A stretch of 64,000 bases of DNA from contig NC_056050.1 in NCBI RefSeq assembly GCF_004379255.2, positions 15,121,514 to 15,185,513 on the forward strand, read 5' to 3'. Positions 33,160 to 44,457 of the stretch are shown one piece after another (the first letter of the stretch is position 1; every line of letters starts with the position of its first letter). The notes beneath the pieces were generated by a model. The model was not told the DNA's origin, made no database searches, and saw nothing but the letters and a program-made list of their open reading frames with translations. A program made the translations under genes and the position numbers. Source of the DNA: Salvia splendens. Lineage: Eukaryota; Streptophyta; Magnoliopsida; Lamiales; Lamiaceae.

Positions 33160-35691
33160 ATGTCTTCTTCTCGTGGTGGATCGGGCCGTGGTGATCGGGG
33201 CAAGGGTATTGCTCAAGATCAAAGTACTAGTCGTCCCTCAAAATCAAGGCGACCTAGTCGTCGAGAAATTATGGAAGAGGTGTCCCGAGTACAAGCTTAA
33301 CGCAAGCAAGTAAGTAATGAAAAATTGTTTTTCCAATTCATATTTCATAATTTCATAAAATTGAGTTCATAATTTTTTTTTGCGTTTATACTTATAACTT
33401 AAACTTATATAATATTTGTAGATAGAAGAAGATCATAGGACCGTCATGCAACTCGCTGAAATGCAACAAGGGGGGGTAGGGCAGGTGGTTCCCAACAAGC
33501 TGAGGAGTTCGACGTTGGTATATCGTCGGACTCGGACACCAAAGATGATAGATCTCATTCTCGTATTCCGTTAGCACCGGCGGAAATGAGGAGATGCCTC
33601 CCCCTCCTCCACCCACTAACACCGCAAAAGCTTTGAAATCTGACATTTTTGTCAAACACTACAAGAAGGTCCCGGTGGTGATTCCAAGTCCTCATGATCC
33701 GACCTCTCAAGAAGAGACATCGGCGTTTCATGCTTACTGCAACTATTGCGATAAAGTGTACAAATTTGCGAGTGGTGGAGGATATGGCACCCTCCGGCGC
33801 CATTTGGTGATGAAGCATCCGGTAGAATGCGGCACTACCTCTACCCAAACCCAACTCAACTTCCAACCCGGGCCCAGCGGCTCGGGTTCATCAGGTACGC
33901 CTCTGTTTAAATATGATCAAAAAAAATTTCTGATGTTATGACTAGATGGGCGGCAATGAAACACTTTCCTTTTAACGTTTATGATGACAAAAATTTTGAG
34001 GTTACTATGCAAAGTGGTTTGAACGTAGCAATCAAGAGAATTGGTAGAATGACCGTGCAACGATCTACCGTTCGGCAATGTTTGGAGAAAAAGGTAGAAT
34101 TATCACGTTATTTAGTCAACTTGGGCCACAGAGTGAACATTTGCTCTGATGTGTGGACGAATTGTTTTAACTGTCATTCATACATGGACATTACGGTTCA
34201 CTTTGTGGACAATAGTTGGACTTTAAACAAGCGTTTAATAGGTTTTAGAGAATTTGAAACTCCACACACTGCACCCAAATTGCTTCTTTGATTATACAAG
34301 TTTTAAATGAGTTTCAATTATGCAACAAGATATTTTCTATCGGTTTTGATAATGCAACTGCCAACACCGCAAGTATTGGCGATTTGATTGCGGCTTGTAC
34401 ACCGATAATTGGAGGTAAGTATTTTCATCAACGATGCATTTGTCATATTTTAAATTTATGTGTACAAGATGCGCTTGAATTATGGCAAAATCATGTTTCT
34501 CCTATTAGAACTGCAGTTAGATTAATCCATCAAAAGCCAGCTATTGGCAAAGCATGGAAGAAATATTGCCATCAAAAGAATGTCAGGTATACAAATTTTA
34601 CTATGGATGTGTCTCATAGATGGAATTCGACATATGATTGTCTGAATTCTACTTTGACACATAAAGATGTTTTATGTGATTTTTATGAACCTATCCCGTT
34701 CAAGATTTATATCTTTCGCATAGTTGTTGGGAACACAGTGTGGCTTTATTTAAATTGTTTAAAAATTTTAAAAATGCCACTGTTGAATTGTCGGGTGTTT
34801 ATTACTGCACTGATGTTCGTGTTTTAGAGCATTGCATGAACATATCCCTTGGTTTTAAAACTGCAATGAAAAATGCTTCCTCTTCCCCTGAGCTAATGTG
34901 TGTCTTATATTACATGATTGAAAAATGGTTCAAGTATTTCAGTGAGGTTCCAACCGTGTTTTTGATTGGAAAGGTATTGGATCCAAAATGGAAATTAGCC
35001 GGTACCTCTAGGATTTTAGAGTTTTATTATAACAATCTGAGTTCAATTGATCTTGGCCCCCTTCAAGCAATCCAATCCGATACCAGTGATGAATTTGGAG
35101 TAGACCTCTCAGAAACCTTTCAAATAACCCTCCCGAACCGGTCTATTGTCCAACAAACCTTCGAGTATAACTTGCGCGCTCTCTACACCGAATATGAAAT
35201 CAAGTATAACAACACCCACCAAGTTAGAAGACCCCCCTCCTCCACAACATAAATATGGCTTTGCATTTCAAGCCGATTATGATGACCCCGACGCCGCGTC
35301 ACAGCTACAGCACCGGCGGAAGGAGCTCAGGTATGGTAAGTGAATTGGATTTATATTTCGATTCACTCTTTTCATTTGGTGATGAAGGTCCTACTCTTCC
35401 CGCCCAAATCGACGTCCTCGATTGGTGGGGAACCACGAGGAAGATTTTCCCATTCTTGCGTCAATGGACAAGGAGATTTTCTCTGTTCCGGCTTCCACTG
35501 TCGCCGTCGAGTCCGCTTTTAGTGTTGGCTCGCGTGTGTTGGATGAATCAAGAAGTAAGCTCTCGGCAAAAAATATGGAAGCCGTGATGTTACTTGATGA
35601 TTGGGCCAAAGCCGACGTCAGAGAACAAGAAAATGATTGGGATGATCGTCAGGAGGGATCACAAGATGAATTCACCGGGGATGAATCGTAG
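33160..35691 (+). pseudogene. hAT transposase (BED zinc finger, RICESLEEPER-like), frameshifted
   Basis: Exon 1 starts MSSSRGGSGRGDRGKG at 33160 and runs to about 33310, where AGCAAGTAAGT looks like a splice donor. The next exon starts near 33421 (IEEDHRTVMQLAEMQQGG). A BED finger follows (CNYCDKVY...LRRHLVMKH, about 33736-33816). The DDE-fold block has SDVWTN (first Asp, about 34148), IGFDNATAN (second Asp, about 34339) and CHILNL. The C-terminal dimerisation domain shows SVPASTVAVESAFSVGSR (with the catalytic Glu) and LSAKNMEAVMLLDDW up to the stop at 35689-35691. Frame breaks are at a G run near 33468, near 33930, near 34277, between 34680 and 34745, and around 35230-35420. A stop (TAA) interrupts exon 1 at 33298-33300. 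The catalytic residues remain but no functional protein can be made. Confidence 0.92.
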
Positions 35692-36164
35692 GCCAACCGT
35701 AAACCGCCGCTGGCCAAGCCAAATAGGTAAGTAAGGTAAGAGAACTATGTGGGCTTTGATTCCCTAATGCAAATGAGCATTGGAGATACGTAGACATCTC
35801 AACTTAAATTTAAAATTTAAGTTGAGTTCAAGTCCTTTTTCCTTTATTTCTTTTTTTCCCATTTGTTTCTATTTTAAAAATATGCAAATACAATTACATA
35901 ATTGTATTTGTATATACTCTAGTCGATGAAGTAGATTTCTCTATACGGCTAAATCTGGGAAACTTTTGACAATTCTACTATAATTGTTGATTGTTAGACT
36001 AAACTCAACATTTAAATTTAAATTGCTAAAGATGTCTTTAATTTAGTTATGTAGAAAGATCTCCTTCGCCGATTAAGAGTATATATACTTATAATTTTTT
36101 TAATAAGAACTTCTAAATCTTTTTTGTCATTTTTAATTAGCTTCGTTGTTGACTAGTAGTCTCG

Positions 36165-36250
36165 ATTTGTAATTGTTGTAACTTGTAAAGTTGTAATTGT
36201 TGTAACTTGTATTTAAATTTTTCGATTTGTAATTGTTGTAACTTGTAAAC
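36165..36250. repeat. Tandem repeat, TTGTAATTGTTGTAACTTG units
   Basis: Three copies of TTGTAATTGTTGTAACTTGT lie at about 36168, 36190 and 36228, the third separated by TATTTAAATTTTTCGA. They are downstream of the hAT transposase and may belong to its 3' UTR. Confidence 0.75.
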
Positions 36251-36637
36251 GTGCAATTTCAATAAAATTGCAACTTTCATCGTACTTTTTTTAATTTTAT
36301 TTACGCACATTTCATGCATAAACAAATACAATTAATGCAAAACAAAATAGCTGTCTCATCACCAAAACTCACCTACGAAAAAGGGGAACACTGTATATGA
36401 TGATACAACTTTCGAAAGTGAAATGTAATTTAATTTTAAGTTGAATAAATATTACACGCTGGAGTCGTAATTTAATTGAAAAATGCAAAAAAAAAAATTA
36501 TCCGAACCGCCGAACAGGCCCGGAACCGCCGGGACCCTAGGCGGGCCGGTTCCGGTTCATGCATTTCATGAACCGTGAACCGCCGGTTCATGAACCGGAA
36601 CCGACGTTCCTGAACCGTGTGCAAGCCTAGGCGGATC

Positions 36638-36831
36638 TATATGGAGAATTGAAGGTGGAGAGGGGCAATTGCCCCACCTCATATTTTCCACCCCATATAT
36701 ATATTACATATTTTAAATTTTATTTCTTTTAATCTCTCACTAAATGTCCTTCCTCAAATTCATCAAATTTCATCAGACGTATATTTGCCCATCTTCATAC
36801 AAATTTCTAGCTCCTCCTCTGCATGCATATA
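36638..36831. other. Remnant of an older repeat around the hAT insertion
   Basis: AGGGGCAATTGCCCC is typical of a widespread plant repeat whose left end (CAGGGGCGGATCTA) lies at 32463, before the hAT element. The right end TAGCTCCTCCTCTG (to 36821) is an imperfect inverted copy of it. The 8-bp flanks match poorly, so the superfamily is open. Confidence 0.4.
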
Positions 36832-37077
36832 CTCCATCCGTCCATGATTAAATGTCTCATAGTTGACCGGTTCGGATTTTGAAAAATTATTTGATTTTAT
36901 AAAAAAAGTGGATAGTAAATGTTAATGGAGTGTGAGTCCTACTTTTATAATTAGTTTTATAATAAAATGTGAGTAGAATGAAGTAATGGAATGTGTGATC
37001 CACTTACTAAAAATAATAAAGGTGAAATTAGATATTTATTGGTAAATGGAGGAAAAAAGAAAAATGGAACATTTAAT
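36832..37077. mobile_element. Stowaway-like MITE, interrupted by a hAT MITE
   Basis: CTCCATCCGTCCATGATTAA at the left; at the right GGAACATTTAAT (the complement of ATTAAATGTCTC) is broken by the hAT MITE at 37078. The expected right terminus beyond 37600 is too decayed to define. Confidence 0.55.
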
Positions 37078-37592
37078 TAGGGATGGCAAAACGGGTTACC
37101 TACGGGTACCCCCGATTTTAGCCTAATTTGTTGTCTCAATACCCGCCCGCAACATATCGGGATTACCAGATACCCGTGTCGGGTATCCCATACCCGACAT
37201 TGTGGGTACTCGTACTCGACCCGAAACCCTAATAGAAAATTTTAAAACCCTAATAGCCGACAATGTTCCCTAATTTACTATATTAATATCGATGGTAAGT
37301 TTTGAATAGATTGAGAATAAAAGTGAGGGAACACTCTAAAGCTAGTTCTGGTGAGTTTTCAATTGTATGTTCGTTGGAATATAAAAATGTTTCAAAAGAA
37401 CTCTTTGATTTTATAAAGTATTAAAAGATGGTATATGTCTATTACTAATAATATCGGGTATTATCGGGTACCCGTTACCCGACGATACCGCTTCGTTTTC
37501 CGTTATCGTCGGGTAACGGGTACCCGATACCCGATGGGTAGCGGGTCAAGATGTGTATTACCCATTACCCGCTACGCATTTTGCCACCCGTG
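37078..37592. mobile_element. hAT-type MITE (515 bp)
   Basis: Ends TAGGGATGGCAAAACGGG and inverted CACGGGTGGCAAAATGCG, flanked by a perfect 8-bp TSD CATTTAAT (37070-37077, 37593-37600). Subterminal CGGGTACCCG palindromes are abundant at both ends; the core is non-coding. Confidence 0.9.
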
Positions 37593-37684
37593 CATTTAAT
37601 GGCTTATGTACTCTTACGTTAGTAACCAGATGCTTAAATCCTGTTGGCTATATGTAATTTTACGTTTGTAACCAGATGTCTAAA

Positions 37685-37936
37685 TCCGTACGATGTATTG
37701 TAATTTCGGTGTTAACTTACCTTTATTTTTTAATTCAGATAAATTCTATAAATTATTAAATTCATATATATCGCTACAAACTTTAGGGTATTCACAATAG
37801 TGAACTCACTTCCGTACGATGTATTGTAATTTCGGTGTTAACTTACCTTTATTTTTTAATTCAGATAAATTCTATAAATTATTAAATTCATATATATTGC
37901 TACAAACTTTAGGGTATTCACAATAGTGAACTCACT
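37685..37936. repeat. 126-bp perfect tandem duplication
   Basis: 37685-37810 is repeated at 37811-37936 with one visible difference (ATATCGCTAC versus ATATTGCTAC). It is non-coding and of recent origin. Confidence 0.95.
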
Positions 37937-38194
37937 TTTCAGTTGTTAATGCGAAGCCTCATTCTATCTAGAACGCCTACAATTCAACTATACAAAATTT
38001 TATAGTCATTTATGTTACAAATCAATTTATTTTTCATCTATTTTACATTTTCCAATACGTATAAATTTATTAAAAAAGCTAAAATTGTTATTACATGCAT
38101 GATAACAATTTGTATATGTTAAATTATTATAGGATGACAACTAATCAAATAGGAAATATATAATAAATGCAAATTTGTGCATTTACTTTAAAAA

Positions 38195-38733
38195 CATCCA
38201 CAATGGAGCGCTCTATAGCCCGCCCTTTAGGGCATTGTATATTCCGCTACATCAGCATTTTATCCTCCGCCCATCCATCAGTAGCGGAGCGTCCTATAGC
38301 CCGCACTATAGTTTTAACTACTATTTTGTATTTTTTTTTAATTTTTATGTTTGCAAATATGTCAATTACTAGCAAAATAAATATAAAAACACCACAAATT
38401 AAAGGCAAACACTGCATTTACTTAATTAAAAAAAAGTTACAACAATACAAAGATAGGAAGATAGCAAGAGTGGAAATTGAGATGAGGAAGAGAGTGGAGT
38501 GAAAGGTGTGAAATGAAGTAAATATTTGGTGATATATATAGAAGAGATTAAAAAAAAATAAAAATGTGTTGCATCGTCCGGGCCTATCCTCCGGACCCCT
38601 ACAATGGGGGGGAGGATGCAAAAAATGGTTCATCGTCTGCGGAGGATGGGGGAGAATCCTCCACCCACTTGTAGTGGTAGATGATAGGACAAATGATGCA
38701 TCGGGCGGGTTATACTCCACCCCATTGTGGATG
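38195..38733. mobile_element. MITE with CATCCACAATGG ends (Harbinger-like)
   Basis: CATCCACAATGG at 38195-38206 and its exact complement CCATTGTGGATG at 38722-38733. Subterminal GCGGAG/CTCCGC and GGGCGG/CCGCCC motifs are inverted. The TSD is unclear (AT-rich flanks), so the PIF/Harbinger assignment rests on end type only. Confidence 0.7.
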
Positions 38734-39424
38734 CTATAATAAAATCCCGTTGGATTTGGTTACAAAATGACAAGCCGAAAAATCATTTTTCATTACACTC
38801 CTAGTGTGATTTCTCCCAAACAAGAAATGCATTTTTTTAAGAATATAGACACACTTAAAAACAATTGATTAAGATTTAGTTGTAATTTGTCGTTAAGGAC
38901 TTTTTTGGTTTCCCAAACGTAAGTGACAAATATAATTAAGATAAAGAATTCACTCGACAACCAAATGTTGAACTGAGAATATGATAAAATGTAGCTATAA
39001 AAGAAGAGCACACGATAATTTTAAATTATTATATTCCTTTACAAATTCAACCAACTTTAAGTAAGAATCATAGCAAAAATATTATCACTATTATTATTTG
39101 AAATTGTTTTTTTTTGAATAAAAATCAATTTATAAATAAAAGTCATATAAATATTTATTTAAAATAATTAAAGAGGATGCTGCTACCTTTATCTTCTGCA
39201 TTGGCGCCACATTTGTGACTTCAAGCCAACGGACCTGCGGATGTGATTGAATTCACGAAGACCGCAGGTGCCCCTCGCAGTGGCGTTGCGCTATTGCACA
39301 CCAATCGCGAAAATGGCACCACGTTGGATGGTCTTAAGTACTATGAAATGAATTAGAATTTGAGTATAGACTATTGTACATGGATTTAGAGTCACTTTTT
39401 ATTAGGAAGTGAATATAAATTTAA
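38734..39424. other. No gene seen
   Basis: AT-rich non-coding sequence. 39190-39340 is more GC-rich (ACTTCAAGCCAACGGACCTGCG...) and could be the body of the SINE whose head lies at 39430-39494, but no end is defined. Confidence 0.35.
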
Positions 39425-39429
39425 AGGTC

Positions 39430-39494
39430 GTGCTACAATGGACTCGAACCTAAGACCTGTGGTATCAGACATTACCCCTTGAGCTATCACCCTT
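39430..39494 (-). repeat. tRNA-derived SINE head (pol III promoter boxes)
   Basis: On the minus strand GATAGCTCAAGGGG resembles box A and GGTTCGAGTCC (39440-39450) is a perfect box B, about 33 bases apart. The segment does not fold as a complete tRNA, so a SINE or tRNA-related relic is more likely than a tRNA gene. Confidence 0.55.
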
Positions 39495-39585
39495 AATTTA
39501 TGAGGTGGCTGAAGATGGATTCATGTATTTATATGGATCTAGTGCCACCCTTTTCTTTATGAGGATAGTTGAAGATAGATTTAAG

Positions 39586-40506
39586 CAATGTTTTAAAAAT
39601 CGGATCGGACCGGCCGGTTCGACCGGTCGGACCGCAAACCGATAGGTAGTCCGGTCCGGTTCACCCCTTTAAACCACCACTGCATTGAACCGCCGTGAAC
39701 CGGTGGAACCGGCCGGTCGGACCGGTTGGACCGTGAACCGGAAACCGGTTTTCTATTTTTTTTTCAAAATTTTTTAAAATTTGTTGTTGGTAGATGTTGA
39801 ACTCATGACCTCTCTTCTAGTTAAGAAGACCTCTACCACTCCACCACATGGGCTCATTGAACAATTTGAACATTAAATACTTTTATACATTAACCATTAA
39901 TTTTATCTACAAAAACTAATAATTCATTTTAATTTTATTATTCTTTAATATAATTGTTAATTATAATATATATAATTATCATCCTTTATATTTTAATGAT
40001 GCTCTACTTACCACCTATATTATTATTAGTACCATATAAGATTCATTATTTACTATAAATAAATTTTTTATATTACATACTTAATTTATATACCCTAGCT
40101 ATTGACATTAATGAATAATCTTATCTAAACTAATTAATACGTACTTAATTCGTATTTAATTATATATTATTTTACGAAATAAATTTTCTTAAATTAATAT
40201 AAACATTATCTATTTTAATACATGAAATATTAAATTTTTTATCTAGACTAACTAATATTAAATATATATATCTGAATATATTTACTAAATTTTAATATTA
40301 TTTATATTTATACATCACTAATTATCTATAAGGTTTAATGTTTTGTGATATATTATTAATTGTAAATCATTTACTAAATTTAATATATTTTTATATATAT
40401 TTGCAACAGTAAAACGGTTAGACTAGTGGTTCGACCGGTTGGACCGGTTGAACCGTGAACCAGTAACGTCGCCGGTTCGCTTTCCGGTCCGGTTTTTAAA
40501 ACATTG
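39586..40506. mobile_element. hAT-type MITE (921 bp) with CCGGTT-rich ends
   Basis: Perfect 14-bp terminal inverted repeat CAATGTTTTAAAAA / TTTTTAAAACATTG and perfect 8-bp TSD GATTTAAG (39578-39585, 40507-40514). Subterminal GGACCGG / CCGGTTCGACCGG repeats occur on both sides of a very AT-rich core. A tRNA-like segment lies inside (39790-39853). Confidence 0.93.
39790..39853 (-). repeat. tRNA-like segment inside the hAT MITE
   Basis: On the minus strand TGGTGGAGTGGTAGAGG looks like a D-arm/box A region. TCTTC-TTAACTA-GAAGA can form an anticodon-like stem with a 7-base loop, and CATGAGTTCAACATC resembles a T-arm/box B. The acceptor stem is not evident. Confidence 0.4.
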
Positions 40507-40514
40507 GATTTAAG

Positions 40515-41213
40515 TTTGTTCTACCCTACACGCAAGGGGATTTTTCCGAAGTTTTTTGTAATATCATTATTATAGTTGAGTATAACTAATGAGTGGATAC
40601 GTTGAACAATATTGAATCAATAGAATAAGATACAAAAATATTTAACATTGAATCGGTGTGTATTCTAATTCTTTCAAATTAATTCAGTATCTCTCTATTC
40701 AATGTCACCTATGCAGGCCAGCCAATACTTCCTTCTTTTCTACCTTCAAACAATACTGACTATACTCCGAAGTATTAGGCGAAGTGTGTTTGGCACATAA
40801 CAGGTCGGTCTAATTATACATAAATGAATTGTTCACAAAATATAGATTGTCCACTATATCATATAAGGCCAATTGTGTAAAATATTATATTTGGAAAATA
40901 TTGAGGATGTGATCAAATACTAAAAAAATAATTCATTAGATATACTCCCTTGCTACAGTAAATATAAAAAACTTGCAGAGTTCTCCTCCATCACAATGCT
41001 AGATGATTTGCTAAGGATATTTCAAGGCTTCAAGTTTGGAATTGGCCTCTAGAGTTTGTAGATCAACATTCTAATTCATAAATTATCATAAATTTAATGA
41101 CTGCGTCACGATAAACTCAATCCCAAAATCTCTGATCTTGGGAGTTTACCATTTTACTACTACTAGACTAGTACACTCGTAGATCACATTCATCGCACTT
41201 GTGCTCAATGATA
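40515..41213. other. No gene seen
   Basis: AT-rich intergenic sequence with no convincing ORF or repeat ends. Confidence 0.4.
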
Positions 41214-41463
41214 CTCCTTTTGTCCTATAATAGGAGTCATATTTGGTTTGGGCACGAGTTTTAAGAAATACAAAGAAAATGATTGAATAAGTTAGTTGAA
41301 TATAAGTCTCACTTATATAAAATAGTTTTATAATAAAATGCGAGTGAAATAAGTTGGTGGAATATTGGAACTACGTACTATTTATGGTAAAAGAGAAATA
41401 GGACCCTTATTGCGGGACGAATAGAAATGGAAAAATATGACTCTTATTGTGGAAAGCGGGGAG
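41214..41463. mobile_element. Stowaway-like MITE
   Basis: CTCCTTTTGTCCTATAATAG at the left and CTTATTGTGGAAAGCGGGGAG at the right (from 41443) are inverted, with TA on both sides. Confidence 0.75.
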
Positions 41464-41465
41464 TA

Positions 41466-42758
41466 ATACTCATATCTTTCCGTTAAGATAGAAAAACGTA
41501 AAAAGAAACAAAAGTATGATTAGGACGTTTAACACAAAATCAAACCTAAGGAGATTGAAGGATTAATAAGAAAAGCAAATCTAAAGAAAAGAAACAAAGC
41601 GTGTGGGGTATGTGTCGGTGGTCTCACAGTCACAGAGAGGGAATACATTCTATTCACGCAAATGCGCGCCAGCCAATTTACTTTTCCATCTGATACTCAT
41701 TTATTGAACACAAACACAAACACAAACACAAACACTCCCTTGAAAGGAACTGGGAAATAGCAGTAACAAATATATTATTCTTCAACTATTCCATGCACAG
41801 ATGCACTCAATATCTATGGAAATAGGTCACTCAATGGAGGTTTATCAACACGCTCTTGTCGAGCGGGCATAAATGAACATTAGACTTCCGCACAAGCAAC
41901 AAAGACAGGCAAAGAGATCCATATTAACTTGGGTCTACTCTGATACTATGTAGAAATGAGTCACTCACGAGTCAAGCATTTAAAAAAATCTTGTAAGGAG
42001 AGAGTTATCCAAAATATATAGATGATACATAATTTATTACCAAGTTGATATGGGAGATTTTTCAATTCGACTAACGATATGCAATCTAAGCCCTCATATG
42101 ATCATTCAAAACTTGATAGAAGTTGGCAATAACCAAATATCTAACATATTCATGGCACGATTAGGAAAACATGGACTATATAGCTCATATAAATTTATAA
42201 TCCTTGAATCGAAATTTATTTGTTACACTGCATCAAATAGCAGCTTTCAAATCCTACCTTATTGACCTGGAGGCAGGTCGATTTAAATGCTATTCACAGG
42301 AATACAATGATGGGTTGCCATCAATATCATGCAGTTCAATTAATTAATTTTAAAGTATGATACAGTTGAATTAATATTTAAATCTTTAGAAAAGGTCAAA
42401 TGTGCCAAATTAAAGATTGACGCGTCCCTTTACCTAACCACTTCACAAAAATACGTGTAGCCAAAAAAGTGGTTTCTAAATGATTTCTGAAAAAAAGTGT
42501 GCATTTTATTTTTATGGTATCTTACGTTTTACCGACTCATTTCAATTAATATATTTTATTATAAAATTATAACGTAAAAATAAGATTCACATTCTAACAT
42601 AATATTTTCGGCCATTTACTCCTTACCGAATCAAATAATTTATTAAAATTAGAGCCGAAAAAAATGGGACTTTTATTATTACACCAAATGAGTGTATTGG
42701 AAAGCACCTTAGAGCATCTCCAAGTGAATGAGTAAATGCAGAGGTAAAGAGAAACAAC
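41466..42758. other. Intergenic; AAACAC microsatellite and a possible LTR-element relic
   Basis: A short (ACACAA)n run lies at about 41709-41736. ACTCTGATACTATG at 41937-41950 resembles a decayed tRNA-Met primer-binding site on the minus strand, followed by TGTAGAAATGAGTC, which could start an LTR relic. Nothing else is recognisable. Confidence 0.35.
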
Positions 42759-42760
42759 TA

Positions 42761-43107
42761 CTCCTTCCATCCCATCGAAGATGACCCACTTTCCTTTTTT
42801 GTCTATACCAATCAAAATGACCCCTTTCTTATTTAGGAAATATTTAAAATACTCAATTATCTTTTCTATTTCTTACTTTATTCATCACTCCTACTTTTAA
42901 ACACCCAACAACCTTTTCTCTCTCTTACTTTTAGCATTACTCCTACTTTTATACATAAACAACCTTTTATCTCGCTTACTTTACCCATCTCTCATACTTT
43001 TAAACACCCAACAAATTTCTCTCTCCCTTTTTAAACACTTTAAAATTAGCATGCATAAAATCTCGTTACGTCCCAAGAAGGGTTCATCTTCCTTGGGACG
43101 GAGGGAA
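42761..43107. mobile_element. Stowaway-like MITE
   Basis: CTCCTTCCATCCCATCGAAG / inverted AAGAAGGGTTCATCTTCC...GGGACGGAGGGAA, TA on both sides. Internal short tandem repeats (CTCTCTTACTTTTA...CACCCAACAA). Confidence 0.78.
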
Positions 43108-43235
43108 TATCATTATTTACCTCTTATTCATAAAAATTCATTCTCCATTGGGAAGGGTACTTAAGAATGTATTATACTTTCTATAATCGTGAAATTCTAT
43201 CTTTACCTCTTCTTAACACAAAAGGTAAGACGTTA

Positions 43236-43420
43236 CTCCCTCCGTCCCAACTAAGTTGAGTCATTTCCTGTTTTTTATATAAAAACAAACAAAATATTTA
43301 ATCACCTACTTTTACTTTCTCTTTATATTTCTTACTTTATTCCTCTCTCATCCTTTTCAATACAATTTCTTAATCTTCGTGCCAAAAAGTTTTGCCTCAA
43401 CTTAATTAAGATGGAGGGAG
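43236..43420. mobile_element. Stowaway-like MITE
   Basis: CTCCCTCCGTCCCAACTAAG at the left; CTCAACTTAATTAAGATGG and GAGGGAG at the right are inverted; TA at the left flank only. Confidence 0.75.
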
Positions 43421-43472
43421 CAGTTATTTTTGTTTGACTTTTTAATTTACCTTCCTCTCTTGGAGTTCATTA

Positions 43473-43718
43473 CTCCCTCCGTTCCCTCACAGTTGATGCG
43501 AAACTTTTCGGCACGAAGTTTAAGAAGGGATATTGAGTGTGTTAAATAAGTAGATAAAAAAAATAAGAGAGAGAAAAATAGAGAGAATAAAGTAAAAGTG
43601 AATAAAGTAGAGAGAATAAAGTAAGAGAGAGAAAAGTAAAAAAGAGAAAAATGTTACTATATAGGAGGGAACTTCCCGAAATGAAAAAAATGACTCAACT
43701 ATAAGGAAACGGAGAGAG
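43473..43718. mobile_element. Stowaway-like MITE
   Basis: CTCCCTCCGTTCCCTCACAG at the left, GACTCAACTATAAGGAAACG and GAGAGAG at the right, TA on both sides. The fourth member of the same CTCCCTCCGTCCC family within 2.6 kb. Confidence 0.78.
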
Positions 43719-44457
43719 TACCTTTTAAGAAGGTATAGTTACCTATTGAAAATGTAAAAGAGAAATATATCATCTCCATTTACCTTCCCCTTGAAAGGAG
43801 AGCATCTAAAAGAAAAGAGGTAAATGAAGGAGATATATTTCTTATTTACCTTCTCAAATATATAAAGATAGTACCTTTTTAAAAAGTGTAAATACAAACA
43901 TGTAAATGAAAATACTATCATATCTAGCTTTTGTGTGAATAAGAGGTAAATATAACTCTTCAAGATTGAAGAATGAATATTAACTTCTCAAACCTTTCAT
44001 ATTGGGAATTGATTTTTTGTGAAAAATAAATAAGTTTGATGTACTATTTACTTTGTTTACTGCAAATATTCTAAGTGAACAATTTTGTGGACACTATTAC
44101 TTTGGTGGAACACATCCATGAAATTTCATGGGTAAAGTATAATAAAAGATGTTCTAAAATCAAGCCTTAGGAGTATATTTATAATGGGTTATTGGCACCT
44201 AATATTATGTAACTTTCAAAAAGTTGGGTTTTTTCCACAAACTTTGAAATTGACAAATAATATCACGAACTTTACCCCGAGTTTGTTAATTCCCACCAAT
44301 GAAAGAATTTCGGCTTTATTAATAGATTGAAGAATAAATTTGGAGGGTGTGCTTCAAGAAAAATTATTCTCAAAGATTGAAAATTCTCAAGTTGTTATCG
44401 AGAAATTACGAAAAAATGATATTATTTTCTGGAATTTTTTCATTGGTGGGAAATAAC

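Larger units (their letters stand above)
32475..36629 (+). mobile_element. hAT transposon (4155 bp) with decayed transposase
   Basis: Ends TAGGCGTGGACAAACCG and, inverted, TAGGCTTGCACACGGTTC form imperfect terminal inverted repeats. They are flanked by the perfect 8-bp TSD GGCGGATC (32467-32474, 36630-36637), diagnostic of hAT. Both subterminal regions are filled with AACCGCCGGTT / CCGGTTC motifs in both orientations. The transposase pseudogene lies at 33160-35691. A 3' tandem repeat (about 36165-36250) follows it. Confidence 0.95.

Noticed and set aside
32463..36821. Assigning the CAGGGGCGGATCTA repeat to hAT
   Set aside because: The flanks CATGTACT and CATGCATA match at only about five of eight positions, too weak for a TSD.
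39430..39494. Possible tRNA gene
   Set aside because: Box A and B are present, but no acceptor stem or full cloverleaf is seen, so it is called a SINE-like relic instead.
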